This document shows, one piece after another, positions 1-7,876 of a stretch of DNA of 64,000 nucleotides. A model generated the notes under the pieces. The model searched no databases. It was not told the origin of the DNA and saw nothing but the letters and a program-made list of their open reading frames with translations. The position numbers were made by a program, and so were the translations under genes. Every line of letters begins with the position of its first letter. The stretch's first letter is position 1. The stretch spans positions 3,162,001-3,226,000 of the forward strand of contig NZ_CP157199.1 of NCBI RefSeq assembly GCF_039954625.1. Reading direction: 5' to 3'. Source of the DNA: Pontimicrobium sp. SW4. GTDB taxonomy: Bacteria; Bacteroidota; Bacteroidia; Flavobacteriales; Flavobacteriaceae.

Positions 1-1
1 T

Positions 2-622
2 GTCATAGGTATTGTAGCCTCTAGACTAACAGAAACCTATTACAGACCAACGTTGGTATTTACTAAAAGTGGAGATAAGTTGGCGGCTTCAGCACGTTCG
101 GTTTCTGGATTCGATGTATATAACGCATTAGAAGCTTGTAGTGAACACATTGAACAGTTTGGAGGTCATAAATATGCAGCAGGATTAACACTTAAAGAAG
201 AAAACTATGAAGCTTTTAAACAGGCTTTTGAAGATGAGGTATCAAAAACTATAGATACATCTTTATTGACTCCAGAGATAAAAGTGGATATGCAAATAGA
301 TTTACCTCAGATAAATGATAAATTAATGCGCATAATACGTCAACTAGCGCCTTTTGGACCAGGAAATATGACGCCAATTTTTTTGACTAATAATTTAAGA
401 GATACAGGTTATGGTAAGTGTGTTGGTGAAGACGATAAACATTTACGAATCACTGTGACACAATCTGGAAAAGAAAAGTTTGTTTGTATTGGGTTTGGTT
501 TAGGAGATAAGTTGAGCTTGATTAAAGATAGGAAAGTATTTAAAGCGGTGTATTCTATTGATGAAAATCATTGGCAAGGAAGAACGTCACTTCAATTAAA
601 GTTGAGAGATATTAAATCTTAA
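2..622 (+). CDS. recJ: Single-stranded-DNA exonuclease RecJ, C-terminal part (5' truncated by window)
   Basis: The open frame runs in from the window edge, starting with VIGIVASRLTE. It continues through the glycine-rich stretch around FGGHKYAAGLTL, which is the DHHA1 part of RecJ, and then a C-terminal OB-fold-like segment (APFGPGNMTPIF) that is typical of RecJ. RecJ degrades single-stranded DNA 5' to 3' in mismatch repair and recombination. The N-terminal DHH catalytic motifs lie outside the window, so activity cannot be judged here. The stop is 1 nt before the ATG of the downstream MFS gene, so the two are probably co-transcribed. The identification is secure from the C-terminal motifs and length; only the start is missing. 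Confidence 0.93.
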   Translation, partial: VIGIVASRLTETYYRPTLVFTKSGDKLAASARSVSGFDVYNALEACSEHIEQFGGHKYAAGLTLKEENYEAFKQAFEDEVSKTIDTSLLTPEIKVDMQIDLPQINDKLMRIIRQLAPFGPGNMTPIFLTNNLRDTGYGKCVGEDDKHLRITVTQSGKEKFVCIGFGLGDKLSLIKDRKVFKAVYSIDENHWQGRTSLQLKLRDIKS

Positions 623-623
623 T

Positions 624-1892
624 ATGAAAAAAAACGACCCTTACGCAGCATTAAGAATTAAAGAATTCAACATTTTTTTATTAGTACGTTTTGCATTGAT
701 TTTTGGGTGGTCTATGCAATTTATAGTTATTGAATGGCAAGTATATGCTATGACGAAGAACCCACTTTCGCTTGGAATTATTGGTCTTTGTGAATTTTTA
801 CCTGCTTTTTTCCTTGCACCATTTGCAGGACATATTGTTGATAAAAAGGAAAAGCGAAATCTATTCGCACTTTGTATTGCTCTATTTTCTTTAATAAGTT
901 TTGGATTATTTTGGCTAACGTCAACCCATATAGAATCCTCATGGGAAACTAATACAATTTTATACGGAATTTATGGATTAGTATTTTTTGGTGGTGTTTT
1001 GAGGGCTTTCTTCGGTCCAACTATTTTTTCACTTATTGCACTACTTGTTCCTAAAAACATATATCCTAATGCAGCAACATGGAGTAGTAGTACATGGAAA
1101 GGCGCTACTGTTTTTGGTGCTTTATGTGGGGGGTTTTTAATTGCATGGATAGGTGTAAACTACACGCTTGGTATTATATTCTTATTAGTAATGCTGGCAT
1201 TATTGCTTGTCTTTTTAATAGCTCAAAAACCTATTTTAAATAAAGGCGCTACTGAATCAGTGAAAGAAAGTTTAAAGGCGGGTCTTCGTTTTGTGTTTAA
1301 CGATAAAGTTATTTTAGGCGCGTTAACCTTAGATATGATTGCTGTTTTGTTTGGAGGTGCAGTTGCAATTTTTTCTGTATTTGCAACAGATATTTTAGAT
1401 GCAGGACCAAAAGGGTTTGGAATATTAAATGCAGCGCTTTCTTCAGGTAGTATTATTACTATGTTAGCAACTACGTATATACCTATCACTAAAAATACAG
1501 GAAAGAAATTACTCGTTTCAGTTTTTGGATTTGGAGTTTGTATGATAATCTTTGGAGCTTCAAAATTAATGTGGCTTAGCGTTATAGCATTGTTCTTTTC
1601 TGGTGTTTTTGATGGTATTTCAATGGTAGTCCGTCAAACCATACTACAACTTAAAACACCAGATGAAATGAGAGGGCGCGTAGGAGCAGTTAATTCCATG
1701 TTTGTTGGGTCGTCTAACGAGCTAGGGGCATTAGAGAGTGGTTTAGCAGCTCGACTTTTTGGTGCGCCTTTAGCGGTTGTACTTGGTGGTACAGTAACAC
1801 TTATTATTGTTGCTGTAATTGGTGTTAAGAATAAGCCTTTGCGAGGGTTAGATTTACAGCAAGATCTTGAAACGCATGAGAGAGAAGACTAA
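624..1892 (+). CDS. MFS transporter (MFS_3 / enterobactin-exporter-like)
   Basis: This 422-residue polytopic membrane protein has about 12 hydrophobic segments and a charged loop after the second (GHIVDKKEKRN), which is the MFS A-motif position. A second conserved loop, TPDEMRGRVGAVNSM, lies near residue 350 and is characteristic of the MFS_3 group (EntS-like efflux proteins). It probably exports a small molecule by proton antiport in the inner membrane; the substrate cannot be read from sequence. It starts 1 nt after the recJ stop. Its own stop overlaps the convergent lpxH stop by 4 bp, so there is no room for an intergenic terminator. Confidence 0.85.
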   Translation: MKKNDPYAALRIKEFNIFLLVRFALIFGWSMQFIVIEWQVYAMTKNPLSLGIIGLCEFLPAFFLAPFAGHIVDKKEKRNLFALCIALFSLISFGLFWLTSTHIESSWETNTILYGIYGLVFFGGVLRAFFGPTIFSLIALLVPKNIYPNAATWSSSTWKGATVFGALCGGFLIAWIGVNYTLGIIFLLVMLALLLVFLIAQKPILNKGATESVKESLKAGLRFVFNDKVILGALTLDMIAVLFGGAVAIFSVFATDILDAGPKGFGILNAALSSGSIITMLATTYIPITKNTGKKLLVSVFGFGVCMIIFGASKLMWLSVIALFFSGVFDGISMVVRQTILQLKTPDEMRGRVGAVNSMFVGSSNELGALESGLAARLFGAPLAVVLGGTVTLIIVAVIGVKNKPLRGLDLQQDLETHERED

Positions 1893-2659
1893 TACTTTTT
1901 TAAGGCCATTTTTTTACCATCAAATACACCATAAGTATAGTAATGTATCCAATCGCCTAGGTTGATGTATTTAGAATTAGATTTTAAATCTATTTCCAAG
2001 GGTAAATGTCTGTGACCAAACACAAAATAGTCGCGATGATTTTCTTGAAGTTTACGCTTGCAATATTGTACAAGCCATTCGTTGTCTTCACCTAGAAATT
2101 TAGCATCTTCATCGCCAGAGATTAATTTGTTTTTTACAGACATATATTGCGCTAATCGAACACCTAAGTCTGGATGCAACCAACGAAATAACCACTTGCT
2201 AAATGAGTTCGTAAACACTTTTTTCATACGCTTATAGCCTTTGTCTCCTGGTCCTAAACCATCACCATGACCAATTAAAAAAGATGTTTGATTGAAGAAA
2301 AATTCTTGAGGTTTATGAAAAACAGGAATGTTTAACTCATCTTCAAAATATCCATTCATCCATAAATCATGATTACCTACAAAATAATAAATTGGTATTC
2401 CAGAATCAGATATTTCAGCAAGTTTTCCTAAGGTTCTTGTAAAGCCTTTAGGTACTACTTTTTTATACTCAAACCAAAAATCAAACAAATCTCCTAACAA
2501 GAATATGGCAGCAGCATCTGTTTTAATTTCATCTAACCATGCTACAAACTTTTTTTCGCGAGGACGAGATTGTTCTTGGGTTGGAGCACCCAAATGATTA
2601 TCTGATGAAAAATAAATTTTCTTCCCTTCAGGAACTGTTATGTGCGTAGCTTTATTCAT
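1889..2659 (-). CDS. lpxH: UDP-2,3-diacylglucosamine diphosphatase (LpxH-type calcineurin-like phosphoesterase)
   Basis: Metallophosphoesterase motifs occur in order: SSDNHLGAP near the N-terminus (DxH), GDLFDFWFEY (GDxxD), VGNHDLWM (GNHD), GHGDGLG and GHRHLPLEI (GHxH). This is the LpxH pattern. The enzyme releases UMP from UDP-diacylglucosamine to give lipid X in lipid A synthesis, at the inner face of the cytoplasmic membrane. I chose the ATG at 2659 (MNKATHITVP) over an in-frame ATG 24 nt upstream because the downstream one gives a short 8-bp overlap with the queD-like stop, consistent with translational coupling. The 3' end overlaps the MFS stop by 4 bp. Confidence 0.88.
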   Translation of the reverse strand: MNKATHITVPEGKKIYFSSDNHLGAPTQEQSRPREKKFVAWLDEIKTDAAAIFLLGDLFDFWFEYKKVVPKGFTRTLGKLAEISDSGIPIYYFVGNHDLWMNGYFEDELNIPVFHKPQEFFFNQTSFLIGHGDGLGPGDKGYKRMKKVFTNSFSKWLFRWLHPDLGVRLAQYMSVKNKLISGDEDAKFLGEDNEWLVQYCKRKLQENHRDYFVFGHRHLPLEIDLKSNSKYINLGDWIHYYTYGVFDGKKMALKKY

Positions 2660-3104
2660 TATCGCTTGCAAACCATTCAGCAAAACTGGTCGCAGTTTCT
2701 TGCAGTTTTAAAGAAAATAACTCAACGTTATTTGGCAATCTTTTTTTGATTTTTGAAGCAAAATCAATCACCATCATTTCGCTAGTTGGTTGATAATTTA
2801 CAAGTAATACATTATGGTCTCTATCTTCGAGCTCCTTTGCTAATTCAACATGAGGCGTGTTCTTATTAAAAACCGTAGCGTGATCAAAAATATCGACAAT
2901 TTCTTCTTTAACGATTTTTTTAAGATCACCAAAGTCAATGACCATACCGAATTTTACATTAGAATTATCTGAAATTGGCTTGCCAATAACTGTGACATAT
3001 AATCGATAGCTATGTCCATGAACATTTTTACATTTACCATCGTAACCATATAAAGCGTGTCCAGTTTCAAACGAAAACTGCTTTGTAATACGAATATTGC
3101 TCAT
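2652..3104 (-). CDS. queD: 6-carboxy-5,6,7,8-tetrahydropterin synthase / 6-pyruvoyl-tetrahydropterin synthase family (QueD-like)
   Basis: This 150-residue protein has the family zinc-ligand pattern: a histidine in FSFETGHALYG and the pair in CKNVHGHSYRL. Further on are FGMVIDFGDLK, FDHATVFN and a C-terminal LQETATSFAEW, which contains the catalytic Glu. The family converts 7,8-dihydroneopterin triphosphate either to the queuosine precursor CPH4 (QueD) or to pyruvoyl-tetrahydropterin; sequence alone does not separate these, and QueD is the usual bacterial role. Its ATG overlaps the stop of a 26-residue membrane ORF (TAATG arrangement) and its end overlaps lpxH, so the four genes read as one coupled operon. 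Confidence 0.85.
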   Translation of the reverse strand: MSNIRITKQFSFETGHALYGYDGKCKNVHGHSYRLYVTVIGKPISDNSNVKFGMVIDFGDLKKIVKEEIVDIFDHATVFNKNTPHVELAKELEDRDHNVLLVNYQPTSEMMVIDFASKIKKRLPNNVELFSLKLQETATSFAEWFASDNE

Positions 3105-3184
3105 TAACGTCTTTTGTTTCGGTTATAAAAATAGATTATAATCAATACAATCGCTAGCACTAGAAAAAGTTTACTTCCACCCAT
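3104..3184 (-). CDS. Tiny single-span membrane protein (26 aa), hypothetical
   Basis: The frame from ATG 3184 encodes 26 residues: MGGSKLF, then a hydrophobic run rich in Leu, Val and Ile, then a basic tail YNRNKRR. This is a plausible single transmembrane helix with a positive-inside C-terminus. It begins 1 nt after the stop of the 57-aa ORF, and its stop overlaps the queD start as TAATG. Packing this tight on both sides is good evidence for translation even though the product is minute. No function is recognised. Confidence 0.5.
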   Translation of the reverse strand: MGGSKLFLVLAIVLIIIYFYNRNKRR

Positions 3185-3185
3185 G

Positions 3186-3359
3186 TTATTCTTTGTTTGC
3201 TCGTTTTTTATTGTAATAATAAATAGTATAAGCTATGATTGCTAAAACAACAAAAGGTATCATAGAACCAATAAATACACCAATTTCATAACCGTTATCA
3301 GGTGCGTTTTTTAGTTTCTCTTCAATATCTACTTCTTGGAGAATTGTTGCTAAAATCAT
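3186..3359 (-). CDS. Small single-span membrane protein (57 aa), hypothetical
   Basis: The frame from ATG 3359 encodes 57 residues. An acidic N-terminal part (LQEVDIEEKLKNAPDNG) is followed by one hydrophobic helix (FIGSMIPFVVLAIIAYTIYY) and a basic tail (NKKRANKE). A consensus promoter lies 18-47 bp upstream (separate entry), and the stop is followed 1 nt later by the next ATG. It is the first gene of a unit continuing into the 26-aa ORF, queD and lpxH. I do not recognise the family. The topology suggests a small inner-membrane protein. Confidence 0.6.
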   Translation of the reverse strand: MILATILQEVDIEEKLKNAPDNGYEIGVFIGSMIPFVVLAIIAYTIYYYNKKRANKE

Positions 3360-3376
3360 AAGTTATATTATTAAGT

Positions 3377-3406
3377 CAAAGTTACGTCTTTTGTGAAAGA
3401 GGCAAA
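3377..3406 (-). promoter_or_regulatory. Bacteroidetes-type promoter for the small ORF-queD-lpxH unit
   Basis: On the minus strand a TTTG box (3406-3403), an 18-bp spacer and TAACTTTG (3384-3377) match the Bacteroidetes -33/-7 consensus TTTG...TAnnTTTG. The promoter overlaps the stop codon of the upstream MATE gene. The predicted start of transcription is only about 10 nt before the 57-aa ORF, so the leader would be very short. Transcription has not been measured; this is a consensus match. Confidence 0.6.
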
Positions 3407-4716
3407 AATAGTTGTCTAAATTTTATAATTAAAGGGATTCCTCTTGCTATTATCCAAAACGTAAACCCTATAAAAATGGCATAAAGTTTATAATCTAAAT
3501 AATCTAGAACAAATAGTATTGGAATAAAAACGATGAAGCTGGAGAACAATAATACGTTACGCAAATGACGCATTTTACCAAGTCCTTTAAAAATACCATC
3601 AAAAATAAATGCTAAAGCGCAAAGTGGCTGCATTGCTAATACAATCCAGAAAACTTTATAAAACTCTTTTAAAACCATTTCATCTTTAGTAAATAAAGCA
3701 CCTAAAGGAATGTATAATATTCCACCAATTATTGCCATGATAATACCAATAACGACACCATATTTAATAAGTTTATTACTTAACTTTATTAGTAGTTTAT
3801 ATTCTTTTCCACCTAATAGCTTTCCTGATAGGATATTTCCAGCGCTTGCATAGCCATCAATAATAAAAGCTCCTAAAAACCATAAATTAATGGCAATGGT
3901 ATAAGCTGCAATATAGGAGGCGCCATAGCTTGTTGCAAAAGCACTTCCGAAAAAAAGTGTCACATTTAAAGCTAAAGTTCTCACAAATAAATTAAGAATC
4001 ATAAAAATAAAACGCTTAATTTCTTTATTAAATGGAAAGTTTACTTTTAATGGAATTGGTGTTTTTTTAAGCAAAAAATAAGCCGCTGCCATTGCCATTA
4101 ATAACTGAGCAATAACACTGGCATAAGCAGCACCTTTAATATTCATGGGTTCTATATAACCCTCAACACCATAAACTAGAATGACATCTAAGATAATATT
4201 AGATAGTGAGCCTATAAGCGCAATAATCATAGGGTAAAAAGTATTTTGTAAACCTCTAAAAGCCCCAAAAACGCCAATTGTGAAAAGTGTAAAAGGAAAT
4301 CCGAAAACTCTTATTCTATAATAATCTACACTGTAGTCTAAAATGAGATTTGAAGCATTGTAAAGCTTAAAAATATTTTCTGCAAAAGGATAAGTAGATA
4401 GAATAATTAATAGGCTTAATGAGGTAATTAAAAAAATTGCTTGAGCTGGTAAACTTTTAATTTCATTCAATTGATTAGCTCCTAAATATTGAGAAACTAT
4501 AGAGGAAATAGCGCTACGAGTTTGCCCTAAAACCCAAATAAGCATAGAAATAAATGTACCTACAATTCCAACAGCAGCTAAAGATTCAGTTGCATTCATA
4601 CTAATGTTACCAACAATTGCTGTATCAGTAATAGATAGTATGGGCTCGGAAACTCCAGCAATTAGTGCAGGAATTGCCAACTTATTAATATGTTTTAAGC
4701 TAATATTTGTAGTCAA
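3382..4716 (-). CDS. MATE family efflux transporter (DinF/NorM-like)
   Basis: This 444-residue protein has about 12 hydrophobic segments in two homologous halves. It begins with INKLAIPALIAGVSEPILSI and TDTAIVGN, the usual start of MATE antiporters, and has the typical LRVFGFPFTLF-like segment midway (IRVFGFPFTLFTIGVFGAFR). MATE proteins export cationic drugs or metabolites in exchange for H+ or Na+; the substrate is not predictable. It is transcribed away from the universal stress protein gene, with which it shares an 80-bp upstream region. Confidence 0.88.
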   Translation of the reverse strand: MTTNISLKHINKLAIPALIAGVSEPILSITDTAIVGNISMNATESLAAVGIVGTFISMLIWVLGQTRSAISSIVSQYLGANQLNEIKSLPAQAIFLITSLSLLIILSTYPFAENIFKLYNASNLILDYSVDYYRIRVFGFPFTLFTIGVFGAFRGLQNTFYPMIIALIGSLSNIILDVILVYGVEGYIEPMNIKGAAYASVIAQLLMAMAAAYFLLKKTPIPLKVNFPFNKEIKRFIFMILNLFVRTLALNVTLFFGSAFATSYGASYIAAYTIAINLWFLGAFIIDGYASAGNILSGKLLGGKEYKLLIKLSNKLIKYGVVIGIIMAIIGGILYIPLGALFTKDEMVLKEFYKVFWIVLAMQPLCALAFIFDGIFKGLGKMRHLRNVLLFSSFIVFIPILFVLDYLDYKLYAIFIGFTFWIIARGIPLIIKFRQLFLPLSQKT

Positions 4717-4796
4717 AAGGTTATTTAATACTAATTATTATTAATGCTTATTTTTGCAGTAAATTTTCAGTAAATTTAGTCTTTAAAATTTTGATT

Positions 4797-5591
4797 ATGA
4801 AGAATATCTTAGTTCCTGTGGGATCCTCAAAAAATGCAGAAAGTCATTTGCAATATGCTGTTGACTTTGCAAAATCATTTGGCGCTAAACTTTATATAGT
4901 ACAAGTATATAATGTCTATACTAAAGCAGGAACCATGATTAAGATAGACCATATTTTAGAGCGAGAAAGTAAAGAGTACTTAAACAGCTTAATGTCAAAA
5001 ATTGATACAAAAGGAGTTGAAGTAGTTGTAAGAGTATTAAAAGGGAAGCTAGTTGATACACTAGAATTAGCTTGTAAAGCAGCGGACATTGATTTAATTC
5101 TAATAGAACCAAGAACAAACTCTATTAAAGACGAAGTGTTTTTAGGAAAAACATCTGGAAAAATCATTAAACAAACTCAAATCCCAGCATTAATAGTGCC
5201 TGAGGGTTACACGTTTAAACCTATCACTAGAGTTTTATTGGCAGTAAAATCGGCAATTATTAAAAATAACAATGCTTTAAAACCGTTATCGGATATTAAA
5301 GAAAAGTTTAAAGCTATTGTAAATTTATTGTTGGTAAAAACCACGTATTATAATGAAGGAGATTTTGATGTCAATGATACATTAAAAGATATGGTTACCA
5401 ATATTACTAAAACTGAAAACGCTACGACGTTTCAAGGCGTATTAGAGCACTTTAAATCAAATGATCCTGATATGTTATGTGTAGTTCGTCGTAAACGTGG
5501 ATTCTTTACCAAGAAATGGGAAAAGAATGTTATATTAAAAAAGGATTTTCATAGCTCTCGACCTGTACTTGTACTGAGAGGTATGAAATAA
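4797..5591 (+). CDS. Universal stress protein with two UspA-like domains
   Basis: The 264-residue product starts MKNILVPVGSSKNAESHLQYAVDFAK, the beta1-alpha1 unit of a UspA fold. The first half ends with VFLGKTSGKIIKQTQIPALIVPEGY, matching the family G-x2-G-x9-G region. A second, more diverged half (TRVLLAVKSAIIKNN ... SSRPVLVLRG) repeats the fold. Tandem Usp proteins typically bind nucleotides or act in stress adaptation. I chose ATG 4797 rather than the in-frame TTG 4791. A TATTTTTG -7-like box lies at 4749-4756. The gene ends 5 bp before tRNA-Ala. Confidence 0.85.
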   Translation: MKNILVPVGSSKNAESHLQYAVDFAKSFGAKLYIVQVYNVYTKAGTMIKIDHILERESKEYLNSLMSKIDTKGVEVVVRVLKGKLVDTLELACKAADIDLILIEPRTNSIKDEVFLGKTSGKIIKQTQIPALIVPEGYTFKPITRVLLAVKSAIIKNNNALKPLSDIKEKFKAIVNLLLVKTTYYNEGDFDVNDTLKDMVTNITKTENATTFQGVLEHFKSNDPDMLCVVRRKRGFFTKKWEKNVILKKDFHSSRPVLVLRGMK

Positions 5592-5596
5592 AAAAA

Positions 5597-5670
5597 GGGG
5601 ATGTAGCTCAGTTGGCTAGAGCGCTTGACTGGCAGTCAAGAGGTCGGCGGTTCGAGCCCGCTCTTCTCCA
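5597..5670 (+). tRNA. tRNA-Ala(GGC); 3' end supplied by an integrated element
   Basis: The 74-nt sequence folds as a cloverleaf. The acceptor GGGGATG pairs with CTTCTCC and includes the alanine identity pair G3:U70. The anticodon stem CTTGA/TCAAG encloses the loop CTGGCAG, so the anticodon is GGC. The T arm has GGCGG, the loop TTCGAGC and CCGCT. The discriminator is A, and CCA is not encoded (CTA follows). The anticodon-to-3'-end portion is duplicated at 21124-21172, showing that an element integrated here and rebuilt the tRNA. Relative to that copy it carries G50:C64 instead of U50:A64. Confidence 0.95.
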
Positions 5671-5673
5671 CTA
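5625..5673 (+). repeat. attL: 49-bp tRNA-Ala 3' half, left end of integrative element
   Basis: This block matches 21124-21172 at 47 of 49 positions in direct orientation. The two mismatches are 5647 (G versus T) and 5661 (C versus A). The first 22 bp are identical and cover the anticodon loop region, the usual crossover site for tRNA-targeting tyrosine recombinases. Sequence diverges immediately after position 5673. Confidence 0.92.
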
Positions 5674-5719
5674 GTGATAGAAAGGTTTTTGGTAAATTAA
5701 GAATATTTTTTAACCAATA

Positions 5720-5740
5720 TTTGCATACAATTTGCATAAA
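5720..5740 (+). promoter_or_regulatory. Putative integrase arm-type sites, left end (TTTGCATACA, TTTGCATAAA)
   Basis: Two near-identical 10-mers lie at 5720-5729 and 5731-5740, an 11-bp spacing. The same 10-mer TTTGCATACA occurs twice, with a third variant, next to attR in front of the integrase gene. Similar repeats inside both ends are expected for arm-type integrase or excisionase sites. They also abut the stop codon of the RES gene at 5741. The assignment is inferred from position and repetition. Confidence 0.55.
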
Positions 5741-6832
5741 TCAACTCTTTAAATAGCTTTCAATATCTAAAATATCCTTTTCAGTCAATGCTTTGTTTTT
5801 ATATTTCTCAAAAAAAGGGCTTTCGCTGTATAATTCTTTATGGTTATGATTTTTTAAGAATATACTTTCAAGTTTAATACAATGAGAGTGACTATCATAA
5901 TAATTAGCCATAAAGGCATAATTATGTAATGAATAACACTCATTATGTCTATTTATGGTTGTTTGCTTGGAAAAAAGTTTTACAGAGCTATACTTTATAG
6001 AAAAAATGGGTAATAAAAGACCAATGTCTCTAAAGACATTATCTTTTTCAAGGTTTTTTACAAAATCCATTATAAGAGCAGAGAAGACATAGTCAAAGCG
6101 AAAGTTAACACTATAGGAGTAATTTATTTTAACATGAATTGCAGCGATTATAGGATACAGAACTAAATAGTTTAATAAAGGAGATTCTGTCGGTCTTTTG
6201 TTATGTTTTTCTATCAGGTCTTCCCACGCTTGAATGCTAAAATCAAAAAATTTAAAAGATTTAACATTGCGAAAAAACCCAATATTCATATTATTAAAAC
6301 CATCAGAATCATCACAAAAAGCAGTCTTTGGTTCGTCACATTCATAATAAGGTATTTTAAGGCAATCGCTTAAATACAGTATTGGTATCCCTGCTGAATT
6401 AAATCTCCCAGTTCCTACAAGATGCCTCAAATTAAAAGGTAAATGAAATAAAGTGTGGTTAGGGCTTTTTTTTCTTTCATCTAAATCAACAAGACCCCTA
6501 CGAATTCTATAGAAAACGTGATTGCTTTTTTTTTCTGTTTCTGGGCTACTAAGCATCATCATTAACCTTTTAAGGTTTTGAAGCATTAATAGCTGAAAAT
6601 TATTGGCACTCTCAATTCTATGTCCATTTCTATAACTGACTAGGCATTCACTGATAGATTCAATGTTTTTTTGAATTTTAGTTTCATAATAATCTATATC
6701 TTCCTGTGTTTCAACATGAGAATTGAGTAGGTTACTAGAAAAAGCTTTATAATTATCAAAATAACTTCGAATTTCATCTACAAAAAGAGTAGAATTGCTG
6801 ACGATAAGAGGTTGGTTAAATTGATTCAGCAA
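5741..6832 (-). CDS. RES-domain protein (candidate NAD+-targeting toxin), third gene of a three-gene operon
   Basis: The 363-residue protein has an N-terminal helical region of about 100 residues with no recognised domain. From about residue 105 it resembles the RES domain: FYRIRRG (Arg109), then GTGRFNSAGIPILYLS (Arg143, Tyr153), a glutamate in PYYECDEP (Glu164), and later FSIKYSSVKLFSK, the usual RES C-terminal strand. RES proteins of the ParT/MbcT/Res type degrade NAD+ or ADP-ribosylate targets and are normally paired with a COG5642 Xre antitoxin, which is absent here. It lies 5 nt after a 258-aa gene in one operon with a 78-aa gene and closes the element at attL. A role in defence or as a toxin is inferred from family and location. 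Confidence 0.65.
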   Translation of the reverse strand: MLNQFNQPLIVSNSTLFVDEIRSYFDNYKAFSSNLLNSHVETQEDIDYYETKIQKNIESISECLVSYRNGHRIESANNFQLLMLQNLKRLMMMLSSPETEKKSNHVFYRIRRGLVDLDERKKSPNHTLFHLPFNLRHLVGTGRFNSAGIPILYLSDCLKIPYYECDEPKTAFCDDSDGFNNMNIGFFRNVKSFKFFDFSIQAWEDLIEKHNKRPTESPLLNYLVLYPIIAAIHVKINYSYSVNFRFDYVFSALIMDFVKNLEKDNVFRDIGLLLPIFSIKYSSVKLFSKQTTINRHNECYSLHNYAFMANYYDSHSHCIKLESIFLKNHNHKELYSESPFFEKYKNKALTEKDILDIESYLKS

Positions 6833-6837
6833 TGTAT

Positions 6838-7614
6838 TTATGTCTTTGGTGGGTTTTCCTTAATTTCTTTGCTAACTCTATCCTGTATATGTAAAAGCAA
6901 CATTCTCCACCACATTGCATTAGTCCAAATAGGAAAGCTTATAGGATTTGAGTTAGATACGATTCTTATATGTTCAACAAAAATAGTAAGAGCTCTTTCC
7001 CTTTCAGGGATGTCTTCTTTATAGAATTGAATATCTTTCCAGATTTTATCAAGTTCAAGCTGTTTAGATTCTTCCTTATTATATGTTAAATCCTTTAGAG
7101 ATGTCCAACTAGACAAAAATTCATAAGCACAAACCCAAGCAAAATAACCGTTAACTAATCTTTCTGTTATTGTAAGCTGTTTAAATAGCCTAGACCCCTC
7201 TTCAAGGTCTCCATTGAATTCAAGAACAACAGGTTGGGTAGCTATAACAGCAAATTCAGTAATAGATAGAATTTTATAAACATCAACTGAAGATTCTCCA
7301 TCATCATCATTTTTGCCAACATTTATAATTTTTCTCGCAATGTTGTCAAGCATAAACCAATAATTCTCATTAATAAGTAGAGCAGAGTTTTTATCTACAA
7401 CAAACTTTATAGATTCAATTAATTCTTTACTCTTCAACTGATCAAATATGGTTGCAAGAAAATTACTATGAGGGCGAGTAGTATTATCTGAGCCATTTGC
7501 TCCATTTTCATAAATTTCACCGAATTCAATGATAAGCTTATCACAGCAGTTTTGGAAAAAATCCAACCTCTGTAATCTTATTGAGTCAAGATTAGCACCT
7601 TTAGAATCAGTCAT
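6838..7614 (-). CDS. Unknown 258-aa protein, middle gene of the RES operon
   Basis: I do not recognise this family. It has no signal peptide or membrane segment and is predicted soluble and mainly helical. Visible features are an acidic patch (NDDDGESSVD) near residue 100 and a tryptophan-rich C-terminal stretch (FPIWTNAMWWRMLLLHIQDRV). It lies between a 78-aa gene (9-nt gap) and the RES gene (5-nt gap), so all three should be co-transcribed and probably work together. By position it could be a neutraliser, sensor or regulator of the RES protein; nothing in the sequence decides this. Confidence 0.7.
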   Translation of the reverse strand: MTDSKGANLDSIRLQRLDFFQNCCDKLIIEFGEIYENGANGSDNTTRPHSNFLATIFDQLKSKELIESIKFVVDKNSALLINENYWFMLDNIARKIINVGKNDDDGESSVDVYKILSITEFAVIATQPVVLEFNGDLEEGSRLFKQLTITERLVNGYFAWVCAYEFLSSWTSLKDLTYNKEESKQLELDKIWKDIQFYKEDIPERERALTIFVEHIRIVSNSNPISFPIWTNAMWWRMLLLHIQDRVSKEIKENPPKT

Positions 7615-7623
7615 TTAAAATAT

Positions 7624-7860
7624 CTAAGAAATAAATTCTGTCTGAGGAGAATCAATCAACAATTTAATACTGTCATCTACATCATGAAATTTAACATAGG
7701 AATCAAATTGAATATTTAACTGCTCACAGGATTTTCTGTCAGCATTATCAATTATGTTTTCTCCTAAGTCCTCCATATCAGATACAGACAATTCTGAGCC
7801 GTATTCCATCTTAGGAACATGCCTTTTACCGTAATTTTTACCAGATTGTTTAATTCTCAT
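7624..7860 (-). CDS. Unknown 78-aa protein, first gene of the RES operon
   Basis: I chose ATG 7860 (MRIKQSGKNYGKR), which gives 78 residues. An in-frame ATG at 7887 would fall upstream of the promoter -7 box and is unlikely to be transcribed. The protein has a basic N-terminus and an acidic remainder (GSELSVSDMEDLGENIIDNAD) ending DSPQTEFIS. This charge split is seen in some small DNA-binding or antitoxin proteins, but no known fold is recognised. It is the promoter-proximal gene, directly downstream of a strong palindrome, which is the position expected of an autoregulatory antitoxin or repressor (inference). Confidence 0.65.
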   Translation of the reverse strand: MRIKQSGKNYGKRHVPKMEYGSELSVSDMEDLGENIIDNADRKSCEQLNIQFDSYVKFHDVDDSIKLLIDSPQTEFIS

Positions 7861-7876
7861 AATGAAAAAATGTGTG

